DNA of 64,000 nucleotides from Plazaster borealis (Eukaryota > Echinodermata > Asteroidea > Forcipulatida > Labidiasteridae): positions 22,620,822 through 22,684,821 of the forward strand of contig CM037473.1 in the NCBI GenBank assembly GCA_021014325.1. The letters run 5' to 3'. This document shows positions 35,701 to 45,100 of this stretch, piece after piece. The notes beneath the pieces are model-generated. The model was given only the letters and a program-made list of their open reading frames with translations. It did not search any database and had not been told where the DNA came from. The stretch's first letter is position 1, and every line of letters begins with the position of its first letter. The translations under genes and the position numbers were made by a program.

Positions 35701-37330
35701 ACTAAGGAAAAGTCAACTAAGGAAAACAAAAGGAAGTTTAGAAGAATCAGTTGCAGGATACGGTACCTTTGAAAGTGTACAAAAGAGAAAGAAAAAGTAA
35801 AGATAAAACGGCAACAAGGAAAACATTACAGGCAAAAACTACTAAGGAAAAGTCAACAAAGAAAATCGAAAGGTGTAGATGCCAAAACTTCAGCACTCAG
35901 TTATAGAAAACATCTAGGGTCAGCAAAGGAAAAGTACAAAGGCAAAACTACAAAGAGTAGACATAGGAAGAGTTAGTAAGGGAAAATGAGAGGTATTTAG
36001 ATTGAACAACTATTTTATAGCAGAATCAGCAGTAGGATACACAAGGAGGAGAAAAATACAGATAAAATGGTAAAGGAAAAACTTACAAGGGCAAAAGCTA
36101 TCTAAGAAAGGTCACCAAAGGAAAACGGAAGGTTTTATGTGTTTAGAATAGATTGTTAAAGCTCAGTTGTAGAATCAGTTGTAGGATACCGTACAAAGCG
36201 AAAACTAGGCATAATATGGCAAAGGAAAGACGGGCAAAACTACTAAGGAAAAATAAAAGGAAAACAAAAGGTATGCAGATTGTTAAAGTACACAGCAGAA
36301 TAAGTTGTAGGATACAAGGAAAAACAGCCAAGGATACAGTAGCAAAGGAAAAATAAAGGCAACAATTACACAGGAAGATTCAACAAAGGAAAACAAAATG
36401 TATGTAGATTGTAAACCTTCATTAGAATCAGTTTAAGGATACAAGAAGAAAATACCCAAGGAAACAATGGTAAAGGAAAAATTAAAGGCAAAACATAAAC
36501 AAGGAAGATTCCATGCAGATCTTAAAAGGAGTTTAAGGTTGAATTGCTTCTGATTGGCATCCACCAACAAAGATATTGAAACAACAGGGAGACGGCCAAC
36601 ATTAGGGTTAGAGGGCTCAGTTGGTAGAGCACCGGCATATTAATACAGAGGTCACAGGCTCAAATCCCGTTCTAAAATAATGAAGGCAAAAAGTACCAAG
36701 GAAAAGACAACTAGAGATAATCTAGCATATGAAAAGCAGAAGCAAGCAAAACTACCAAAGAAGAGTCAAAGGAAAACAAAATGGATGTAGAACGAATACA
36801 TAAAAGTTAAGAAGAATCAGTTGTAGGATACTTTACGAGCAGAACAAAATAGTGTTAAATACGGCAGAGGAAAAACAAAAGAAAACAAAAGGAAGCTTCA
36901 GCAGTCAGTTGTAGGATACGAGCAGAAAACATCTAGGGATCATATGGCAAAGGGGAAAAAAAACTAAGGCATAGCTACATAGGAAGAATCACCGAAGGAA
37001 AACGAAAGGTATGTAGATTGTAAAACTTTACCAGAATCAGGTTTAGGGCATTGCAATAAATGGAGGTACATTGGTTGTTGAAATGGGTACATTCCTTCCA
37101 GAATTACTACATAAACACAATCAACATTCAACATACTACATAATGCAAATGGTATCTTCTCCATTCATAGCACAGTAAAGAAGATGCAGAAACGAGAGAG
37201 TAGCTTGTCCAATTTGAAAGACAGTCTCCAGCGCAGTATAAGGCCGAGAAAGCGGCAACATCCAATGGAGAAAGTCATCAACGAAAACGAGGATGAAGGA
37301 GAGAGTGAAAATGTACCTCTAGTTTTCTAG
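32711..37330 (+). CDS. Basic Ser/Thr-Pro-rich nuclear-type protein, weakly PIMREG-like, complete, five exons
   Basis: Exons 32711-32956, 33781-34070, 34794-34925, 35359-35622, 37171-37330; all GT-AG, phases consistent, 363 aa. The ATG at 32711 has a good context (GAAAATGG). Residues 47-82 contain PMSLNAG and a basic RQLRSVKRALGTFKA helix. Residues 83-178 are rich in TP/SP sites (likely proline-directed kinase targets) with basic clusters such as TKRRLLDL and RNTRRYRD. Residues 180-222 form a predicted amphipathic helix. Residues 250-310 are a Lys/Glu-rich low-complexity tail. A motif of the form SSLxxLK(E/D)SLQ occurs twice, at 249-259 in exon 4 and 321-331 in exon 5. The LNLRAG...SAKSALGAVSQ segment of vertebrate PIMREG (a PICALM-interacting mitotic regulator) resembles residues 51-80, but the match is short and from memory. 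The gene structure is well supported; the identity is not. An AATAAA at 37332-37337 starts right after the stop codon. Confidence 0.8.
35070..35285 (+). repeat. Leu-tRNA-type SINE, most intact copy
   Basis: GTGGTCGAGCGGTTAAGAGC (A box), GGTTTGGGTTCGAGTCCCAG (B box), CACTTGTGTCCTAAAAGCAA, then the core TTGCTTGGTCCTTCGGACGG and GATGTAAAGCCGTAGGTCC. Located in intron 3 of the PIMREG-like gene. Confidence 0.75.
35615..37020 (+). repeat. Decayed tandem array derived from exon tail plus splice donor
   Basis: Inside the last intron of the PIMREG-like gene, about nine or ten units of roughly 115-140 bp repeat the end of exon 4 and its donor. Each unit carries a variant of ACTAAGGAAAAGTCAACAAA, then GAAAACGAAAGGTATGTAG and, downstream, GAATCAGTTGTAGGATAC (near 35742, 36023, 36168, 36300, 36422, 36806, 36905, 37029). 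Exon-like parts would encode Thr/Lys/Glu repeats like those of exon 4 but are broken by stops and indels. A tRNA-derived SINE interrupts the array at about 36590-36690. Confidence 0.75.
36588..36690 (+). repeat. tRNA-derived SINE inside the exon-derived array
   Basis: GGGAGACGGCCAAC, GCTCAGTTGGTAGAGCACC and GGTCACAGGCTCAAATCCCG give A- and B-box-like blocks matching 11595-11750. Confidence 0.6.
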
Positions 37331-39573
37331 AAATAAATGCAGGCGTGATACTTCGTCCTCTAAGGGCAAGCTATTTTTTCCTTGTTAAAGGGCATTTCTT
37401 TGAGGGAATGTTCAATTTTAATTTTAATATTTCAATGGGCACCAAGGCAATAACCAGAGGCATGGAGGGAATTGCCTCCGACGCCCCCTCGAAGTACAAA
37501 GGCCTGTAATGGCGTGAATGGGTTTTCTGAAGACAGGTGTATGTTGCCCAAGTTCTTGTTGCCCAAAAGTACTTATTGCCCAAAAGTCCTTATTTTCTTG
37601 CACAATGTGGCTTTGATTTTTGGAGACGAGTCAATTATTTTAAATCTAACATAAAGGTGTTGGGCATAATTACATGCAAAGTTGATAACTTTGGATTGGG
37701 GAGGTGGCAGGGATTCAAAACGCTTTTGTTTTTTAGCTTAATGAAAATCAGTGCATTAGATTTGAACCAAACATTCTGGTTACAACGATTTTTATAACAG
37801 AACGTGGAGATTTCGTCTTGTTGACTTTGAAGTATGTTTTAAAAGCTGCATGAATGTTTATGATAACCCCATTATATAATCTTTATCAGTTTTAATCTAA
37901 ATTATCTATGTAACAAGTTCTTGCTTATAATTTTACATTTTTATGTATTTGTATCTATATAATGTTCATGTAATGAATACTTCATTAGATATTAACTTCT
38001 ACTAACTGAAAATATAGCTGATGTATTAAGTTCTTATTTATGTCCTGTTTAAACATTTTTACTGGCTCAAAAGGCGAAATCTTAATACTATTCAAAGGTG
38101 AATATTTAATACTTCGTTATCCCGTTGGTGCAAATTTTATAAAGAGGTAAAGCATTTGGAAGGAGTTTTGAAATGTATTATTTGCAAAGAATATTCTGAT
38201 CCATTAAGCTCTGCTTAGCCAATCACAACAGCGAACATTTACCCAAAAGCCAACAAAACTCTGCTACATGAAAAATCCCATTACAAAATGTTAGCAAGTT
38301 CCTGCCATTTGAATTGCTGCCTTGTGTCTTTTGTGTGTGGTGTGGGCAGAGCAAGACAAATGTTGTACATTCTACCATAGAGAAATGAATGCAGGGTGCA
38401 TCTATCATTCAAAACCAAGTGGTTGATATTGATTGGTCAGACAGTAGGAGGGTTAATATTACCCAATAATTGCCTACTTAGTTAGCTGGATGGACTGGTA
38501 TGCAAAGTTTCATTAGGTTGATCTGTACAGTCTACAGAAGTACGACTGGCGCTCCCCATGGGAGTTCCGTTAGTAGATGGCCGCTATGGTGGGCAGGGCT
38601 TTATGAATCATTCTATTGTGCAACAGTTTATTTTTAGAAATTTAATATTTTGAGGAAACCAGATGCTAGGAATGAATTTAACTTTCCAAGAAAAACTGAC
38701 TCGGTATACGGTCAAACTTTGCATGTCAATATTAATGCAATATTTTATTGAATTATTGGTTTATTAATCACATTTATGAATGTTAATGGCTTATTTTACT
38801 GCAATAATACTTTATTTTAAAATGGATGTGGGTGTGTAATGTTTACAGGCCTGAAGAATCAAGATGAAGCAAAATATTTCTTTGTTAAGAGAGGGTACAC
38901 TATTGGGAACTCAAATCTTGGAATAACAGCAGATTGTTTTATTTCAAGAAACTGAACTTATAGAAATTTATTATTGTTCCAATGAGATGTCTGCTTTTTA
39001 CTTCCACCCTAACTCATAAGTGTCTTTTGCTACAGACCCTTCAGAATCCTTCGAAATGCCTGTTCCAAGCATCCGTTGTTTGGTCCTGCAATAGACCGTG
39101 CAAGTCTCAAGCGTATTCAAACATTTTTGGGACCACTTTGGTCCCATGTGCGTGGCTTTTTACACGAGGAGATATACTCGCGCAATTTAGCTGGTCCCAA
39201 TGTTGAATACCTGCGAGACTTGCACAGTCCATACCATATCCTACAAAGTCAGACAACTCCCTGAAGTGGAGCAAACAATAAGGTAAAACAACCCCCAACA
39301 AGATACTACAGTATCTCTTAAACCCAAAGTACTATTGCTGGCAAGTACTTGATATAAATATTAAGTTCAAGTCTAACTGTAAGAGTCTTTTAAAACCTAC
39401 ATGTATTATCCAAATAAATAACAGGGTTTGCCTATCAAAAGCAAATGTTTTGATTACCCAGAAAACCATGTTTTAAAAATGTAAAAACCTGAACTCCTTC
39501 CTCAATAGACTTTGAAAGTTTGTGTGTATTCTATTTTTGGGAACCTTGATTTCCAACGACGTACATTGCTTAA

Positions 39574-39997
39574 AGAGGAAGGGAAATGTCAAGTTCAATT
39601 TTTTGATGTACTAATTTTTCCAATAGATACCGATAGATAACTGACTTGATAATATTCAATCAAAACGGCCTTGAATTTGACCTTTTGACTGACGAAAAAT
39701 TCCTTCTTGGAATGTAAAAATCCATTAGTTGTTGAAATCCAATGACGTATTGTTTCAAATTTCGCTCTGAAAAAGTCAGTTATGAACCAATACATCCCCG
39801 TACAAAAATGTAGAGACCCTTTTTTCTCAGAATGATGTCATCAGATGTTTTGGATGTTGAACAATTTTGCACTGGAAGGGTATCGATACAATGGCAATTT
39901 ACATCATTTTAACATGAGGTTTTCCCACTCATATGAGGGCTCTATTTATTGGAAAACGAGTACATCACAAAATTGAATTGGTCATTTCCCTTCCTCT
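39574..39997. mobile_element. TTAA-flanked MITE, AGAGGAAGGGAAATG type
   Basis: 424 bp between TTAA (39570-39573 and 39998-40001); AGAGGAAGGGAAATG is matched exactly by the inverted right end CATTTCCCTTCCTCT. Confidence 0.85.
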
Positions 39998-40121
39998 TTA
40001 ATGAACATATACATGTAAAGGAAAAAACATTGTGTACTAATCTCGTAAGGTTTGCGGAAAAACTAGGTACCTGGACATGAAAAATCTGTTAATGAGTTGT
40101 GGTGGCTCTGAAAAGAACCGA

Positions 40122-40164
40122 TGGTGCAACAACTGCACATCATTGATGTGCAGTTGTTGCACCA
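40122..40164. repeat. Perfect 21-bp hairpin with 1-nt loop
   Basis: The arms 40122-40142 and 40144-40164 are exact reverse complements (TGGTGCAACAACTGCACATC plus one base), directly beside a histone-like stem-loop at 40104-40119. Confidence 0.9.
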
Positions 40165-41163
40165 GTTCAAATTGGTCCTGAGATTTAAATACCTGCAAGA
40201 CTTGTCTATCTGTACTTTACCATCCTTCAAAATAATAATATCACTGCATATGGTGTGTCCCAGGGATAATTGATAAATAAAAAAATGTTAATATTTACAC
40301 TCGAAAACTCTTATTGTCTCCGTCTTTTTCTTTAACCTGTTCTGAAACTCATTACATAAAACTGGCCATTTTGATGAATTTGTTACTTGTACAAGTTAAG
40401 ACTTGAATGAGGCCAATTTCATTTAGTCTGGTCCCCATGTTTAGTTGTCCAACATTATGCAATGCTGGTTTTCAGATGGCAGATGCACCACACAGGGCAT
40501 TTTCCAAACATTCATGTAGACTTGGGTTCTGACTCCCGCACCACCATCAATGAGCATTTTGCACTGTGCTTCAACATCAAACGGAGTTCGGAGCTGGAGC
40601 CATTAGCCTTTTTGAGGTATGGTGGACACTATAGGAGTGCACTGTTTGGTTTGGGTGTATACAGACAAATTTACCCAAACCTAATAGTGTCATAGTACAT
40701 GTATGTGTCCACCATATCTCAAAATGGCATATGAAAGGCGAGGTTTCGAAAAAGCCAAAGGATGCACATGTGTCTTGTTCTTGAACCCGAAACAGAGAGG
40801 GTCCTTCCCATGCACAATCTAGCATATCTGGCTGATAAGTGTGATTTTACAGGCAGACAAAATGAGAAGGGTTCGTGTTCTAAGTCACAACAAAATCAAC
40901 AAACATTGTGAATCAACAAACTTTGAATCTGCAATTTGTGAATCAGAATTAATTTGTTGTTGGTACTAGTGGGCCTTCGAAGGTTTGGAATTGAAAGTGG
41001 AAAGTATACAATAGATAATTTTCAAAAATATATGTTTGGAAAAACACTGGACTGCAGGAGTGCAGGACTTGTTTGATTGTGGGGTTACTGGCCCATTGCT
41101 AAAATTACTGGACTCTGGCCAGTTGTCCAGTGGGTATTTCAAAACCCTGTGAACAGTTCTTAA

Positions 41164-41542
41164 AGACAGTGTACACTATTGGTAATTGTCAAAGACCAGT
41201 CTTCTCACTTGGTGTATCTCAACATATGCATTAAATAACAAACCTGTGAAAATTTGAGCTCAATCGGTCGTCGGAGTTGCAAGATAACTATGAAAGAAAA
41301 AACACCCTTGTCACACGAAGTTGTGTGCTTTCAGATGCTTGATTTCGAGACCTCAAGTTCTAAACTTGAGGTCTTGAAATCAAATTCGTGGAAAATTACT
41401 TCTTTCTCGAAAACTACTCCACTTCAGAGGGAGCCGTTTCTCACAATGTTTTATACTACCAACCTCTCCCCATTACTTGATACCAAGTAAGGTTTTTGTG
41501 CTAATAATGATTTTGAGTAATTACCAATAGTGTCCACTGCCT
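41164..41542. mobile_element. TTAA-flanked MITE, GTACAC type
   Basis: 379 bp, TTAA at 41160-41163 and 41543-41546; starts AGACAGTGTACACTATTGGT, ends ACCAATAGTGTCCACTGCCT. Interior contains an additional short inverted repeat (GACCTCAAGTTCTAAACTTG). Confidence 0.82.
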
Positions 41543-41689
41543 TTAAAACATAGGTTCCTTGGGAGAGAGCAATTATCAGCAGAGCTATCTTGAATCCTTT
41601 TATATCTGCCACTTTCCATGAAATCTGCCAATAAGTTAACCAACCATTCAAAACCATTGAACTGCACAGGTTATGTATGGTGGAGCAAC

Positions 41690-41900
41690 TGTGCACAGAA
41701 CTATCTGAGCACTGTGTACATGTATTCACCAGATGATATCATATTGCAGGCTGCATAAATGCATTTATCATTCAAACCATGTGGATGATATTGAACAATC
41801 AGATAGTAGGAGGGTTAATTATTCCCAATAACTGTGCAATCAGTAAGCTGGATGGACTGGTATGCAAAGTATCAATAGGCATATCTGTACAGCCTACAGC
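41690..41900. repeat. Dispersed repeat shared with 38400-38560 and 45050-45250
   Basis: TTCAAACCATGTGGATGATA, GTAGGAGGGTTAAT and CTGGATGGACTGGTATGCAA occur in both plus-strand copies; 45060-45115 has the reverse complement. Shorter pieces are at 51755-51910, 58610-58700 and 62215-62330. Confidence 0.6.
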
Positions 41901-42162
41901 AACATGTAAAAAAAACTAAACAAAAACAAACAGCAACACACAACTAAAAATCAGTTGACAATGACAGTATAAAGCTGCCAACAACCTTGCTAAACTTCAA
42001 CAGTCGGCCATTTGGTTTCACATAGCATTGAGTCAAGCCCTCGTGATGGTTTGGGGGTGATAAAGGTCATTTTAACAGGCATCTTTCATGATCCAAGTGG
42101 ACTGTAGAAGAATGCCGAGTTGAGTTTACTGGATAAAAATTTAAATACAGCTTGAAACTTGA

Positions 42163-45100
42163 TCAACTTGAGGAGCTGTCTGTGTGAAAGCGGGGCTGCT
42201 TGGCTGGAGGTTCGTCTTCATCCACGGGCTGAAATAAATAAAAATAAGTTTCAAATGAAGTTGTTTCCTCTCTTATACACATGCCCACTTTAATTGAATT
42301 TGTTTTACTTACAGGTATATTACATCATTGGTTTTGGGTGAATAAATTACATTTCCTTTAGTTTTCAATAACCACACCACCCTTGTTGAGAGGTACTTAC
42401 TTTACAGGTGTTATTAGAAAGCTCTTATTCTCATCTTTTCGATGAGCAAATAAACTTATTTTTGAGTTTTGGCAGGAAGTGCCTGGTTTTGGCATGGAGC
42501 ACCACATATCGTCACTGACGCCATGAAGTAGCACAGAGGTAGATACCAGTAAAAATTAACAATCAAAGAAAACGGCGTTTAAGGTTGAACGCTTTTTAAA
42601 ATCAAGATTTCCTACAAAATATCAGGGTATTTTCAACTTGTTTTATTACAGTGGAGACTTGATGCATTGAACTTCATATATACGGTGCTTTTTAATGCTT
42701 TTCGTCCTAAATTAATAAGCAATAAAGTAAGAAAGCTGCGAGCTACTTTGTGAAGACGAAAGTTGACATTTTCAGTTTTCACGAGGTAGTACAGCAATGT
42801 ATTACTATGCATGTTTGTGACCTGGATAATCTAAATCACGCGTGCGCTACACACAATATTGCAGTGCTACCTTGTGAAAACTTTTTTTCACTTTTGAGGT
42901 TGGTGTGCGCCGTGTGTTTCAATTGTAAATTGAATCTCAGTGCTACTTGTGGCGTCAAAAAATGTCAGGGTCGGTGCAAAGCCTTATTACCGTAATTAAA
43001 AAAGTAAAGCTCATGAAGTGTTGAAACTTCGGTTAATATTGTTTAAATATGGAAAAACCTGAAATCTGAAAAAAAGTGGTTTTGTACACTGTGTGCTACT
43101 TCGTGGCGTCGGTGACGATATGTGCTGTTTTGAATGCTGCAATGGTAACTTGGGGTTGCTCAACTGCTACTTTAAGGCAGAAATATTTCTATGAAGGATT
43201 GGTATTGGCATCATCAGTAAGCTTTCACATTGAAACTAACCATCTATTTCAAAATCTTTAGGTAAAACAAAAAACTTGTAGAGACAGATTCTTCTCTATC
43301 TTTCACAGGTTATTTTTTGCAAGACTTGAGTTCTTGTAAGAGTTTATTCAAAACTAATCAATCTTACCTTTTGAGAAGTTGGTCGAGCTGATTTGGGGCT
43401 TTTGTCATCTTGCTGCTCGTCGGTAAGTACAGAGGACTGTGCATGAGACTGGCTGGTTTCCTCGTCTTTCTTCAAATTGCCAAAGTTTCGGTGCCCTTCA
43501 TCTACAACTGGGAAATAAAAGGACAAAAAAATTATATTTGCTAATATAGCTGTCTTTTCTGAATAAAAAGGTATGCTGAACCTGTTTTTAGTGTTGAATA
43601 AGAAACGGTGTTGTGGCCAAACGGGCTAGTGTACCAGAGTCAAGATCCGGGCCCAATTTCATAGAGCTGCTTAAACCATAAAAGGTAGCTAAGGACAAAA
43701 CAATAAGCCCTAATGCTTACCAGAACAAGGGTAGCAGCTCAAATGCCATGTCGCATGTACTATTTGCTACTGGTATCGCAATTATTTTTAATTATCTTTG
43801 GGGATAAAAAGTGATATTTTTTTCCAAACCGCAGTACTTTGAAGTAAAAAGTTTCTCAAAATGAATTATACTATCCAAAGCTGATGTACTTCTTACCAAG
43901 TAAGTTTTTATTGCCATTAGTTTTCAGAGTCATTACCAAACGTATACAGACCCTTTAAAGCAGTATTGTCTGCTTACACAGCTCTATGAAACTGGGTTCT
44001 GGTGCTGGTTCTGTTGTCATCATACAAGGTGGAATTAATGCAAGGAGTTATGGCCTTTGTGATCTAGGTGAAGACTAAAATTTCCTGGTCTTCACATACC
44101 TTGTTTGCCAGAATTCTCTGATGATTTTCGTCTTTCTTGTATGGAATCGTTTGTTGCTGAAGCACCACGGCTACTATCTCCTGGAAAATGCAAATGAGAT
44201 TTGTTTGCTTTAAGTTAAATAGTTAACACTAACAGCCTTGTGTCTTTGTCTACAGACTCTCCAAAATCTTCTACTCTATATTAACTCAACATCCAAATGT
44301 TTGGACTCTGATCAATTGGAATGCCTGGCCCAATGATAAGCATTCGTTATATGGTCCAACTTCCTGAAGAGGATTTTGGAGGATTTGGAACTGTTAGAAA
44401 AAATATCAAATACATGTAGTTATATTAACACATAAATGAAGTACATACATTACAAGTATCTAGAATAACAGTGTCTAGATAAGATTCATGTGTTTGAAAC
44501 TGCACAAAAGGTGTTTCTCTATCCCCAGCAATGGCCTTACATTGATTTTAAGTAAGCTGTTAGGTACAAGTACAAAACAATTGCTAAACAGAAATGGGTT
44601 ACCAGCCAAAATAATGTGAAGTGTATTCTTTATTCTTGACTGGTTCCCTGCTCATTTTAGCTAAACACATCAAATTGTTACGCAATCTTTCCTGCAAAAC
44701 GGCTTCATGAAATTGGGTCCAGATGTGATATGCACATCTAGCCTGAATCATTTTCTGCTCCAGTAATTGAGCAAATTTCTTGGTTCAGAAACCAGAGGCA
44801 TGACATAGGGTCCAGATGTGCTGTGACCTACCTTCGCTCATTCCTGTTGTGCTGCTCCTATCGTCATTGTCACTACTGTAGGTGGAATCCATGGTTGAAT
44901 CATCATTGCCCATGTTGGAATCATCATTACTCAATGCGGACGATGGAGCTGGTGGAAACACAAAATGACTTTGTATTTATGGATCACATAAAGACAATGT
45001 AGAGTTACATTTTAAGTGCTATGTACTGACAGACATTTATCATCAGATCAGTCTACATTTAATGACACCTGTGCTTAACCCTCCTACTGTCTGACCATTC

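Larger units (their letters stand above)
37331..42162. other. Convergent intergenic region, repeats only
   Basis: Lies between the ends of the PIMREG-like and BCL7 genes and must include both 3' untranslated regions. It holds a GGCCTGGAATT-type dispersed repeat (about 37378-37510), a repeat shared with 41760-41900 (38400-38560), a hairpin-forming repeat (about 39085-39235), two TTAA-flanked elements (listed separately) and a perfect 21-bp hairpin at 40122-40164. No exon with both splice sites and family similarity was found. Confidence 0.6.

Noticed and set aside
42750..42995. Plus-strand 81-codon frame with several Cys residues
   Set aside because: Lies inside a foldback element in a BCL7 intron, antisense, with no motif spacing of a known Cys-rich fold.
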